NCBI GenBank assembly: GCA_035524895.1
Contig: DATLFI010000122.1
Coordinates: 1-28,337 of the forward strand
DNA: 28,337 nt
Source of the DNA: DATLFI01 sp035524895
GTDB taxonomy: Bacteria > Acidobacteriota > Thermoanaerobaculia > Multivoradales > Multivoraceae
Direction of reading: 5' to 3'
Below the pieces are notes generated by a model. It was not told where the DNA came from. It did no database searches and worked only from the letters and a program-made list of their open reading frames with translations. Below are positions 15,931-25,244 of the stretch, piece by piece. Each line of letters starts with the position of its first letter. The stretch's first letter is position 1. Position numbers and translations under genes: made by a program.

Positions 15931-17988
15931 ATGGTTCGCTGCGTGCTTCCCCTCACCATCCCAGCCGCCCTCCTTCGCGACTTCGAGCGTGCGTCCCGCC
16001 TCGAGTGGCTCGAAACCGACGGCCTCGGGGGATTCTCGTCCTCGACGCTGACCGGCGCGCACTCGCGCCGCTATCACGGGCTGCTGGTCGCGGCGGTGGT
16101 GCCGCCGGCCGAGCGAGCGGTGCTGCTCTCCCGGCTCGACGAAACGCTTCGCATCGCCGGCAAGGACGGCTCGGCCGACACAGTGACGGAGCTTTGGTGT
16201 GCGCGCTTCCCCGGCGCGATCCACGCGAAGGGCTACCAGCTCCTCGACTCGTTTCGACGTGAGATGTTCCCCGAGTGGGAGTACCTCGCCGGCCATGTGC
16301 GGCTGCGCAAGACAGTGGCGGCGATCTGGGGCGAGAGTACCCGGGTCGTGCTCTACGAGCTGATGGCCGCCCCAGGCTCTGCGAAAGCGGCGGTGGAGCT
16401 CGAGCTCCGACCGCTGTTTGCAGCGCGCGGGTACCACGAGCTAGGCAGCGCCGCGCGCCCCTTCCGCCACGACGCCTCCTTCGATGGCGTGGCTCTCTCC
16501 TACGAGGCGCACGACGGCGTGCCCGCGGTGTTCGTCAGCGTGCCGCACGGCCGCTACCTTCCCGCGCCCGATTGGTACCAGCGCTTCGAGTACGCGGAGG
16601 AGCTCGCGCGGGGATTCGACGGGCACGAGGACCTGTTCACACCGGGGGTGCTGCGCGTCGCCCTGCGTGCGGGCGAGCCGCTTGCGGTCGTCGTGTCGAC
16701 CGAGCCCTCGGCTGGACGCGACGGGCTGGCGCTGCTCGCCGCGGAGCGGCGTCGCCGCGAGGGCCTGCTGCGCAAGCTTCCGAGCCGCGAACCGCTGCCT
16801 CGGACCCTCGCACTCGCTGGCGATCAGTTCGTCGTGTGTCGCGGCGAGCACGATGCCACGGTGATCGCCGGCTACCCGTGGTTCACCGACTGGGGTCGCG
16901 ACACCATGATCTCGCTCGCGGGCCTGTGCCTCTCGACCGGACGCCATCTCGAGGCACAGGCCACCCTGCGCGCGTTCGCCGGGGCGATGCGCGAGGGCCT
17001 GGTACCGAACCGCTTCCAGGACCGCGGCGGGCCGCCCGAGTACAACACCGTCGACGCCACGCTCTGGCTCTTCGTCGCCGTACGAAGATACCTCGATGCA
17101 GCGAGAGAGAACCCAGCCGCCGTCCGGTTCGTGAGACAGGAGCTCTGGCCCGCGCTGGAGGATTCCTACCGATGGCACCGGCGCGGCACTCGGCACGGCA
17201 TCCAGATCGACGACGACGGGCTGCTGTGGTCGGGGGCCGAGGGCGCCCAGCTCACCTGGATGGACGCGCGCATCGGCGAGTGGGTGGTGACACCCCGTCG
17301 CGGCAAGCCGGTCGAGATCCAGACCCTCTGGATCAACGCACTGCTTTCTCTCACCGTGCTGCGGGAACGCTTCGGCCTGTCTGCAGCCGCCGCGAAGCTG
17401 CGCGCGCGCGCGGACGCGGCACGATCGCGCTTCCTCGAGCTGTTCTGGGACGAGAGTCGCGGCTACCTCGCCGACTGCGTCGAGCAGCTCGAGGGCGCCA
17501 CCCCGAACGCGATCGATGCTTCGCTGCGCCCGAACCAGATCCTGGCGCTCGGCGGTCTGCCGCATGCGCTGCTCGACGGCGAGCGCGCCGAGTCGGTGTT
17601 GCGCGCGGTCGAGGCGAAGCTGCTCACGCCGCGCGGGCTGCGCTCCCTCTCACCCGACGACCCCGCCTACCGGCCACGTTATGAAGGGGGTCCTCTCGAG
17701 CGCGACAGCGCTTACCACCAAGGCACGGTGTGGCCATGGCTGCTGGGCGCCTACGCCGACGCGCTCTGCCGCGTGCGCGGTGCGACGGGGCGCGAGCAGG
17801 CGCGGCAGATGCTGGCGGCGTTCGCCGAGCACATCGGCACCGAGGGCTGCATCGGCTCGGTCTCGGAGGTGTTCCACGGCGACCCGCCCCACACGCCCGG
17901 AGGCTGCCCGGCGCAGGCGTGGAGCGTCGCCGAGCTGTTGCGGGTCGCGCTCGCGCTCGATGTTTCCGTGACCGGGGAAGAGCCGTGA
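15931..17988 (+). CDS. Amylo-alpha-1,6-glucosidase, glycogen debranching enzyme (GH133-type)
   Basis: 685-residue debranching enzyme of the archaeal/bacterial GDE type, which hydrolyses alpha-1,6 branch stubs of glycogen. The N-terminal beta-rich domain (about 1-280) opens with the family's WLETDGLGGFSSSTLTGAHS and RRYHGLLVA. The C-terminal (alpha/alpha)6 domain has AGYPWFTDWGRDTMISLAGL at about 313-332, GLVPNRFQD, YNTVDATLWLFVA, GLLWSGAEGAQLTWMDA, PVEIQTLWINAL, LRPNQILAL, YHQGTVWPWLLG and a C-terminal SEVFHGDPPHTPGGCPAQAW. All blocks are intact and length is typical. ATG at 15931 was chosen; the frame is closed soon upstream and no strong ribosome-binding site is visible. No other glycogen genes are in the window. 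Confidence 0.93.
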   Translation: MVRCVLPLTIPAALLRDFERASRLEWLETDGLGGFSSSTLTGAHSRRYHGLLVAAVVPPAERAVLLSRLDETLRIAGKDGSADTVTELWCARFPGAIHAKGYQLLDSFRREMFPEWEYLAGHVRLRKTVAAIWGESTRVVLYELMAAPGSAKAAVELELRPLFAARGYHELGSAARPFRHDASFDGVALSYEAHDGVPAVFVSVPHGRYLPAPDWYQRFEYAEELARGFDGHEDLFTPGVLRVALRAGEPLAVVVSTEPSAGRDGLALLAAERRRREGLLRKLPSREPLPRTLALAGDQFVVCRGEHDATVIAGYPWFTDWGRDTMISLAGLCLSTGRHLEAQATLRAFAGAMREGLVPNRFQDRGGPPEYNTVDATLWLFVAVRRYLDAARENPAAVRFVRQELWPALEDSYRWHRRGTRHGIQIDDDGLLWSGAEGAQLTWMDARIGEWVVTPRRGKPVEIQTLWINALLSLTVLRERFGLSAAAAKLRARADAARSRFLELFWDESRGYLADCVEQLEGATPNAIDASLRPNQILALGGLPHALLDGERAESVLRAVEAKLLTPRGLRSLSPDDPAYRPRYEGGPLERDSAYHQGTVWPWLLGAYADALCRVRGATGREQARQMLAAFAEHIGTEGCIGSVSEVFHGDPPHTPGGCPAQAWSVAELLRVALALDVSVTGEEP

Positions 17989-18045
17989 GCGCTGGCTACC
18001 GGCTCGGTTGGAACCGCCTGGGATCGGGGCTATCGTTCCGCCTCC

Positions 18046-19380
<1,335 letters not shown>

Positions 19381-19435
19381 GGCCACGGACGGCCCTCGGC
19401 GGTCGCGGGCTCTGCCTTCCGAAACGCGCCCCGCC

Positions 19436-20407
19436 CTACCAGCAGTCGACCCGCAGCGAAGAGACCTGGTCGTTGCCGACCCGAGTGCGTCCGAGGTCTG
19501 CGACGTCGTCGCGCAATTCGATCGCGACGCCACGGTAGCCCGCGTCGCGGAACAGCAGCACCCGGCAGCCGCGTGGCACGCGCACCGAGCTCGCCTCGTC
19601 GTTGCCAATGGTCGAACCGCGCAGGTCCGCGACGCTGCCGTCGAAAGTCTGGCTGGCACCTCGGTAGCCGGCGTCGCGGTAGAGCGTCACCCCCGGGGCC
19701 GGAGGCCGTCCACCACCCCAACCCGGCTCGCCGGGCCGCATCGGCCCCCAAGGCCGCCGGTCCCCAGAGCAACGAATCTGGAGCGAGGACGCGCGGTCGT
19801 TGCCGACTCGGGTGTTGCGGAGGCGGCGTACGTCCCCGCCCAGCTCGGCGTAGCGCCCGGCGTACCTTTCGCCCTGGTAGAGGCGGACGCGGCAGCCTCG
19901 CGTCGCGCGCAACGACGAAGCGGCATCGTTGCCGACCCGGGTGCGACCCAGATCCGGGACGTCGTCGCGGAACCATTCCTCGGCACCGCGGAAATTCTCG
20001 TCGCGATACAGCATTACGCCGCTGCGGGCATCGGGACCCTGCCATCCGCCGCCTTCGCACCGAACCCTCAGCGACGAGACGCGGTCGTTGCCCACCGCTG
20101 CGTTCACGAGGCTCGGCTCGTCGCGGTCGAGCTCGGTGTAGGTGCCGCGGAAGTGGGCGTCGGCGTAGAGCGTCACGATGCAGCCGGGTCGCACCCGCAC
20201 AGACGACGCGGTGTTGTTGCCCACGCGGGATCGCCCAAGGTCGGCCACGTCATTTCGGAAGGTCTCGCTCTCGCCGCGAAAGCCGGCGTCTCGATAGAGG
20301 GTCACGCTCGCCTGGAGCGAGCCCGCGGCGAGGAGCAGGGCGAGGAAACAGGAGCCCTGGCGGGTCCGGGTGCGCCCTCGCGAGGGCGCGATGCGTGCGA
20401 TCAGCAT
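19436..20407 (-). CDS. Secreted beta/gamma-crystallin protein with six Greek-key motifs
   Basis: 323-residue exported protein. A signal peptide (about 18-33, SCFLALLLAAGSLQAS) is followed by six Greek-key units, paired into three domains (about 35-117, 130-213 and 239-323). Each unit opens with a YRDAGFRG-type hairpin and closes with the calcium-clamp motif (N/D)(N/D)XX(S/T)S. The clamps are NNTASS 64-69, NDRVSS 107-112, NDAASS 160-165, NDRASS 203-208, NDEASS 269-274 and NDQVSS 312-317. All six are intact, which predicts up to six Ca2+ sites. A Gly/Pro-rich linker (214-238) separates domains 2 and 3. Each domain ends in a Cys-containing strand. ATG at 20407 has an AGGAGG site. Likely a calcium-stabilised periplasmic or extracellular structural protein; relatives include protease-inhibitor-like I36 proteins, but no inhibitor site is claimed. 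Confidence 0.93.
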   Translation of the reverse strand: MLIARIAPSRGRTRTRQGSCFLALLLAAGSLQASVTLYRDAGFRGESETFRNDVADLGRSRVGNNTASSVRVRPGCIVTLYADAHFRGTYTELDRDEPSLVNAAVGNDRVSSLRVRCEGGGWQGPDARSGVMLYRDENFRGAEEWFRDDVPDLGRTRVGNDAASSLRATRGCRVRLYQGERYAGRYAELGGDVRRLRNTRVGNDRASSLQIRCSGDRRPWGPMRPGEPGWGGGRPPAPGVTLYRDAGYRGASQTFDGSVADLRGSTIGNDEASSVRVPRGCRVLLFRDAGYRGVAIELRDDVADLGRTRVGNDQVSSLRVDCW

Positions 20408-20520
20408 GGCGCCTCCTGCGTCCGAGAGTCATCGTAACAACGAGGTGCCAGACCCGGCCGACGCCGGAGCCCAGAACGGCAGGTTGAGCGGTACGCCGAC
20501 GCGGAGGCGATCCCGGCCGT

Positions 20521-20781
20521 GAGCTGCGCAGCTCCGAGCGTGGGCAGCTCAGCGGCCTCGGCGCCGATCTCCTGGCGGTGCGCGTGCCGCCCGGGTCGGT
20601 GCTGGTCGATCGCAATCTGGTCGAGAGTCGCCTCGGCAATGCCCTTCGGCCTGACGGTGGTGGGTGGTGTTCCTGAGCGCCACCATGCTGCCGCTGGGGG
20701 TGCCTGAAGGTTGGCGTACCGCTCACCGCCATCTCGATGGCTCTGTCCATCCTGCTGTTACCCATCCTCTGGGCGGTGTAG
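20521..20781 (+). pseudogene. Decayed SLC13/DASS-type permease with TrkA-C domain
   Basis: Three pieces of one protein type lie in order but not in one frame. Positions 20548-20640 read LGADLLAVRVPPGSVLVDR and LVESRLGNA, a TrkA-C-like strand pattern. A one-base frame change then gives FGLTVVG. About 20664-20702 reads VVFLSATMLPLGVP, like the membrane re-entry after the TrkA-C repeats. Positions 20707-20781 read KVGVPLTAISMALSILLLP and end ILWAV-stop, typical of the last membrane helix of SLC13-type permeases. Most of the protein is deleted. The family call is from pattern memory and not from an alignment. Confidence 0.55.
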
Positions 20782-20817
20782 GAAGTCGCTTTCTGGCGTG
20801 GCAGGCAACGCGGTTGC

Positions 20818-20908
20818 GAGGCGATCGCCCCCGGCGTGAGGTCGTCGCGGCCGTAGGCGGCGGCCAGGTAGAGCCTCAGGGCCCGCCAGGCGCAGCCGGG
20901 GAGCTCAC
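20818..20908 (-). pseudogene. Possible IS91-like (Y2) transposase fragment
   Basis: The minus strand reads GELPGCAWRALRLYLAAAYG followed by RDDLTPGAIAS. This resembles the segment just before the IQTFG and HPHLH motifs of IS91-type Y2 transposases. The catalytic part is absent and the frame carries on into unrelated sequence. It is a scrap of about 30 codons, so the call is tentative. Confidence 0.35.
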
Positions 20909-20917
20909 CCAAACCGC

Positions 20918-20959
20918 GCCGCTCAGCGTCGCCGCCGGAGCCGGGCCATGGGCGCGAAG
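20918..20959. repeat. Direct repeat copy A (42 bp) bracketing the kinase cassette
   Basis: This 42-base stretch matches 24869-24910 at 38 of 42 positions in the same orientation. Read on the minus strand it encodes FAPMARLRRRR and a stop, nearly the same as the C-terminus of the hydrolase relic at the other copy (FARMARLQRRR-stop). It is therefore probably the last scrap of a second hydrolase gene end. Confidence 0.7.
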
Positions 20960-21027
20960 CGAGCCGCCGTCTCGTTATAGTCGACAGTCGCCGCTCACAT
21001 CGATCCAACCGTTACGCCGGAGGCCGA

Positions 21028-23574
21028 GTGGAGATCGGTGCCACCTTCGGGCGCTATCGCATCGTCGAGCGCCTCGGCGCGGGCGCCTGGGGCGAGGTCT
21101 TCTTGGCGGAGGACACCCGGCTTGGCCGCACCGTCGCCCTCAAGTTCGTCAGCCGGGAGCGCCGCAGCCCGCAGGCCCGGCGACGCCTCCTCCTGGAGGC
21201 GCGCACCGTCGCCAATCTCAATCACCCCAACATCTGCACCGTCCACGACGTCGGTGAGGAGAAGGGTGAGCTCTACATCGCGATGGAGCACGTTCGCGGG
21301 CGGCGGCTCGGCGACTCGATTCCGCCGCACGGACTACCGACAGAGATCGTCGTCCGCTACGGGCTGCAGGTGGCCGACGCCTTGAGCCACGCCCACCGGC
21401 ACGGCGTGGTGCATCGGGACCTCAAGAGCAACAACGTGATGACCACGCCGTCCGGCGACGTCAAGGTGCTGGACTTCGGTCTCGCCGACGCCGGGCCGCA
21501 GGGAATCGACAAGGGGCTGGCCAGCTCCGCCGGCACTCTGCCCGACCAGCCGACGATCGCCGGCACCCTGCCCTACATGGCTCCCGAAGTGCTGAGTGGC
21601 AAGGGCGTCGACAAGCGCTCCGACATCTGGGCTCTGGGAGTGCTGATGTACGAGGCGCTCACCGGCAGCCTGCCGTTCGTGGGCCCGCGCTACTCGCTGG
21701 CGACCAAGATCCTGCGCGATCCACCGCAGGCGCTTCCGGCGCACGTGCCGCCGGCGCTGCGAGCGACCATCCTGCGCTGCTTGGAGAAAGATTCCGAGCG
21801 GCGCTATCAAGATGCCGGGGAAGTGCGCGCGGCGCTCGAAGCCGTGCTCCTCGGCGAGACGCCGAGCGGACCCCATCGGGCTCCGGCGCTGCGCCGCTGG
21901 CGCCTGCCGCCGATCGCTCGTTCTGCCGCTCTTTTCGCTCTACTGGCAGCGGTGCTCGTCGCTGCCTTGCTGCTCGTCCGCGGGCTGCGCGCCCCGATCA
22001 CTCTCGGTATCGTGCCCTTCGCGCACGAAGGGGAGGAGTCTCTGTTGGGCGAGGTCGTGGCGGAGAGGCTGATCTCCCGCTTCACGGCGATGGGCGTCGT
22101 CGTCGTCGCGCCTTATCTCACCGCGAGGCAGGTCTCGCAGCGCGGCGAGCCGCCTTCCGAGAGCGATCTCATGGGCGTCCAGTGGCTGCTTCGCGGAGAG
22201 GTCGAGTCCGACGGCAACGAGACGACGATCGACTGGCGGCTGACCTCGGCCGAGGGCGGGCCGCAATCGAGCGGCACCGTGCAGGGAACTCTGTCGCGGC
22301 TCGACCTCATGCTGCAGCGCGCCACGGTCGAGGTGCTGCAGGCTCTCGGCCTGCCGGCGAGCCGGGCGGGACGGATGGTCGATCCCCGACGCACGCCGCC
22401 GGTCGCCGCCCTGCTGCGCTATGTGGAGGCGATCGAGCTGGAGCCGGAGGCCGGAATCGAAGAGCTGGTACGGGCGGCGGCGCTGCAGCGGGAGGCCCTC
22501 GCCCTGGACGACGCCTTCGCCGCGGCACGAGCCCGCCTCGTCGTGCTGTTGCTGCGACATTACCTCCGGAGCGAGGAGCCGTCGCTGCTCGCGGAGGCCA
22601 AGGAGCAGGCACAGAAGGCCCTCGACAGCGGCGGCGAGTTGGCGATGTCGCACGTCGCCTGGGGCATGGCGCAAGAGCTCTCCGGCCAGCCGGAAGCAGC
22701 GAGAAAGGCCTTTGCCCGCGCGTTCGAGCTCGAGCCCGGAAACGACGCCGCGGCGCGCGACGTCGGAACCTTCTATCGCGAGCTCGGGCGCAGCGCGGAG
22801 ACTCAGGCGATGCTGCGGCGGGCGATCGAGATACGACCCGAGTTCTGGGACAACCACTACGCTCTGGGACACTTCCTGCTGTTTGATACCAGCGAGCTGG
22901 AGGAGGCCAAGCGTATCCTCGACCGCGCCTGCGATCTCGATCCGGATCGTCAGAACTGTCTGGTGCTGCTCGGCCTGGCTTGTTTCGGAGGCGGCAAGCT
23001 CGACCTGGCGGAGACCTACTTCCGGGAGGCGCTGCACGAGGGCCCCTATCGCTACGCCTACAGCGGGCTGGCTGCGCTCTATTACTCCGAGGGTCGTTTC
23101 GCCGAAGCCCGCGATCACTACCAGAAGGCGCTCGACGAGGCCCCCGACAACCCGCGGTACCACGTCAACGTGGCAGAGGCCCAGCGCCAGCTCGGCGAGG
23201 AGCAGGCCGCGAGAGAGCACTACGCGACGGCGGTGCGGCTCTACCGGGAGCGGTTACTGCGAGACGGCAGTCGAACCCGCGTGCGCGGGGAGCTGGCGGT
23301 CGCACTGGCCGCCCTGGGGCGCTGTGAAGAAGCAGATCTCGAGATCGAGCGGGTCCTGCGGGAGCAACCGGCAGCGACGTGGACGCACTATTACTCTGCC
23401 CTCGCTTTCGCGCGCTGCCGGCGGGACGAGCGAGCTCGCGATCTCGTTCTCGAGCTGATCGAGTGGGGGGCTTTTGTGCAGGAGATCCGCTCCGATCCCG
23501 ACTTCGAGAGATTGAGAGCGATCCCCGAGGTGAGCGCCGCCCTGCGCGAGGCGGCGTCGCGAGCTACGGGTTAG
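21028..23574 (+). CDS. Membrane Ser/Thr protein kinase with TolB-like and TPR periplasmic domains
   Basis: 848-residue fusion. The Hanks-type kinase (about 8-272) has a Gly-rich loop GAGAWGEV, ATP-binding Lys39 (VALKF), catalytic HRDLKSNN with Asp131, DFG at 149-151 and APE at 185-187. All are intact, so it should be active, and the RD type suggests activation-loop phosphorylation. One transmembrane helix lies at about 298-319. The outer part begins with a TolB/FlgO-like alpha/beta domain (LGIVPFAHEGEESLLGEVVA to WLLRGEVESDGNETTIDWRL). About ten TPR-like helical pairs follow to the end, for example AARKAFARAFELEPGNDAAA and AEARDHYQKALDEAPDNPRY. GTG at 21028 has a GGAGG site. It probably senses a periplasmic cue or partner and signals inward. 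It faces the unknown membrane protein tail to tail, 27 bases apart. Confidence 0.92.
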   Translation: MEIGATFGRYRIVERLGAGAWGEVFLAEDTRLGRTVALKFVSRERRSPQARRRLLLEARTVANLNHPNICTVHDVGEEKGELYIAMEHVRGRRLGDSIPPHGLPTEIVVRYGLQVADALSHAHRHGVVHRDLKSNNVMTTPSGDVKVLDFGLADAGPQGIDKGLASSAGTLPDQPTIAGTLPYMAPEVLSGKGVDKRSDIWALGVLMYEALTGSLPFVGPRYSLATKILRDPPQALPAHVPPALRATILRCLEKDSERRYQDAGEVRAALEAVLLGETPSGPHRAPALRRWRLPPIARSAALFALLAAVLVAALLLVRGLRAPITLGIVPFAHEGEESLLGEVVAERLISRFTAMGVVVVAPYLTARQVSQRGEPPSESDLMGVQWLLRGEVESDGNETTIDWRLTSAEGGPQSSGTVQGTLSRLDLMLQRATVEVLQALGLPASRAGRMVDPRRTPPVAALLRYVEAIELEPEAGIEELVRAAALQREALALDDAFAAARARLVVLLLRHYLRSEEPSLLAEAKEQAQKALDSGGELAMSHVAWGMAQELSGQPEAARKAFARAFELEPGNDAAARDVGTFYRELGRSAETQAMLRRAIEIRPEFWDNHYALGHFLLFDTSELEEAKRILDRACDLDPDRQNCLVLLGLACFGGGKLDLAETYFREALHEGPYRYAYSGLAALYYSEGRFAEARDHYQKALDEAPDNPRYHVNVAEAQRQLGEEQAAREHYATAVRLYRERLLRDGSRTRVRGELAVALAALGRCEEADLEIERVLREQPAATWTHYYSALAFARCRRDERARDLVLELIEWGAFVQEIRSDPDFERLRAIPEVSAALREAASRATG

Positions 23575-23601
23575 CTCGCAACGCCTCACCCCTTGCTTCC
23601 G

Positions 23602-24480
23602 TCACTTGCTTCCGTCGCCGGGAGGATCGTCTCCCAGGGGGTCGATGTCGGCGAGCAGCTTGCCGGCGTGGGTCATCGCGAGCCGGTAGTGGCCGCAGCC
23701 ACCCTGCACGACCGGAGCGATGGCCAGGCTGCCCGGAACCTCGGCCTCGAACTCCCTGCGGTCTGGGCCGAAGGGCTGAAACTCTTTGCCGAACGAGATC
23801 TTGACCTTGGAGCCCGTGGGTCCGTTGAGATGCCAAACCACTGCGCCGCCGACCTGGGCCACGAAGATGAAGGGCCAGACCAGTGGGTAGGTGGGTCTCG
23901 CAGGCGGCCGGTGGAAGAGCCGGTCGAAGAGCCTCTCCGTCGGCGAGCGGAGGTTGGTCATGGCCAGTCTCTTTTCGTACGCTATTTTCTGCGCCCGCAC
24001 CTCCGGCGGCCCGACTCCGTCGCCGGGGTCGCCCACGCAGTCGCTCGCCGGACAGTTGACCACCACCAGGGCGCTGCGCGGATTGGCCAGGACCGCCGCC
24101 AGGTAGAGGCCGAGAGCGCTGCCGACGAACGCGGCCAGGATCCGCCCCGGCGTGCCGAGCTCGAACAGCTGGAGACAGATCCGGAACCCCAGGTATCCGG
24201 TCGCGATCGCCAGCAGGAGATCGATCCACGGGTGCCTGCGCACGCCCCAGCAGGGGCGCATCCGGATCGGCCAGAGCCGGTAGAGCCAGGGGACGGCGTG
24301 CAGCCGGGTGGTCACCGCGTAGGCCAGCAGCGCCGGTCCGATCACCTGGGACAGACCGTTCCACGAAGCGAGTCGCTCGCTGCGCAGGGACTCGGGCCAC
24401 CTGCCGTGAGTCAGCAGCGCTATCCCGAGGAGCACGGCGAGCCAGAACAGTTGCCTCTCTCGACGCTCGATTCTGAGCAC
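23602..24480 (-). CDS. Unknown multipass membrane protein
   Basis: 292 residues, family not recognised. Hydrophobic segments lie at about 11-24, 43-58, 84-106, 113-132 and 198-218. Between the fourth and fifth is a soluble stretch of about 65 residues containing NCPASDCVG, with two cysteines four residues apart, and TNLRSPTERLFDRLFHRPP. The final 75 residues form a second soluble domain with VVWHLNGPTGSKVKISFGKE, a Cys in QGGCGHYRLAMTH and a proline/aspartate-rich end. GTG at 24480 has an excellent AAGGAGG site, which fixes the start. Codon pattern and composition match its neighbours. It is the only neighbour of the kinase inside the repeat-bracketed segment, so it could be a partner; that is inference only. 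Confidence 0.72.
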   Translation of the reverse strand: MLRIERRERQLFWLAVLLGIALLTHGRWPESLRSERLASWNGLSQVIGPALLAYAVTTRLHAVPWLYRLWPIRMRPCWGVRRHPWIDLLLAIATGYLGFRICLQLFELGTPGRILAAFVGSALGLYLAAVLANPRSALVVVNCPASDCVGDPGDGVGPPEVRAQKIAYEKRLAMTNLRSPTERLFDRLFHRPPARPTYPLVWPFIFVAQVGGAVVWHLNGPTGSKVKISFGKEFQPFGPDRREFEAEVPGSLAIAPVVQGGCGHYRLAMTHAGKLLADIDPLGDDPPGDGSK

Positions 24481-24868
24481 TGTGGGCCTCCTTTTTCTCT
24501 GTGATGGCGGCCGAGCAACGGCTCGGTCTGAGACGACCGCTGCGCGGTCGCTTCCAATCTCTCACTGAGCACGGCCCTTTTGGGGCCGCGGCGGGTCGCA
24601 CACCTTGCGGTCCACCGACCGCGAAGCACCTGCTCGAGGAAGCCGAACCTGTTGCAGTTCAGAAAGGGGTAGTGGATTCCTTGCGCCGCGCCGATCGTAC
24701 CAGCAGCCCGTGGTGAAGGTCAGGATTCCCTCGCTTCTGGCGAGCGCCAGGTCGCTGGCTGGCCGTCGCCTACCTCGGCTTCGCGCCGCTGGAATCGCGC
24801 GCTCGGCGAGGCGGAGCGGGAGCGCCGCCGCGCTCCGCTGCGCGCCTTCGGCTACGTCGACTGACGGT
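24481..24868. other. Gene-free leader region with three adjacent hairpins and decayed sequence
   Basis: Next to the membrane-protein start are three perfect short hairpins: CCGAGC-AACG-GCTCGG (24511-24526), CGACCGC-TGC-GCGGTCG (24534-24550) and CGGCCC-TTTTG-GGGCCG (24572-24588). They would lie in the 5' leader of the minus-strand gene. The remainder to 24868 has short broken frames, for example one ending LRAFGYVD-stop at about 24863, and no gene I can support. Confidence 0.5.
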
Positions 24869-24910
24869 GCCGCTCAGCGTCGCCGCTGAAGCCGCGCCAT
24901 GCGCGCGAAG
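24869..24910. repeat. Direct repeat copy B (42 bp) bracketing the kinase cassette
   Basis: It pairs with the 42-base copy at 20918-20959, differing at four positions. Here it forms the 3' end of the hydrolase relic on the minus strand. The two copies are about 3.95 kb apart and in the same orientation. Confidence 0.75.
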
Positions 24911-25179
24911 AGCTCGCCGACGCCGGTGCGCTCGGAGCTTCCTGAGAGCTCGCGATAAAGGGTGTCGACGTTGACCGCGATGCGCTCGGCGTCGCCCCAC
25001 GAAGAGAAGTCGCCGAGGGCGATGTCCGCGGCCGTTTCGAAGGCGTCGAGGCCGGCGTCGAAGCGCTTGCGGGTCTCGTCGCGGACGTGCTCGAGGTAGG
25101 CCTTGATCGCCAGCGGACCGCGGCGGTCGGTGATGGTGAGGACGACCTGGCGGTGGGGTACCTCTTCGAGCAGCTGGGA
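24874..25179 (-). pseudogene. C-terminal relic of a metallo-beta-lactamase-fold hydrolase
   Basis: About 101 codons are open between an upstream TGA and the stop at 24874. They contain TDRRGPLAIKAYLEHVRDET, then RKRFDAGLDAFETAADIALG and WGDAERIAVNVDTLYREL, and end FARMARLQRRR. This is the helical tail pattern of MBL-fold hydrolases in which a PGHGP-TD loop is followed by YLxxVRxE and 'W-D-ERxxxNV-xxYRE'. The metal-binding HxHxDH domain is missing, there is no start with a ribosome-binding site, and the upstream frame is broken. It is probably a truncated gene rather than a small protein. Confidence 0.6.
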
Positions 25180-25244
25180 TCAGGAGAGCCCGGACGGCCG
25201 CTCTGCCGTACGCGCAGCGGTGAGGGGTAACGGGTGACGCGGGG

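Noticed and set aside
13434..15959. Open frame of 841 codons antisense to the FG-GAP gene
   Set aside because: It mirrors the coding strand of a clear gene in GC-rich DNA, has low-complexity His/Arg/Ala-rich content and no domain. It is a shadow frame.
24711..24866. Possible tail of a decayed gene ending LRAFGYVD-stop
   Set aside because: The fragment RWLAVAYLGFA and the following frame look once-coding, but I could not assign a family, so no feature is claimed.
24874..25179. Intact small gene in place of the hydrolase relic
   Set aside because: No start codon with a ribosome-binding site, a stop interrupts the upstream frame, and the metal-binding domain is missing.
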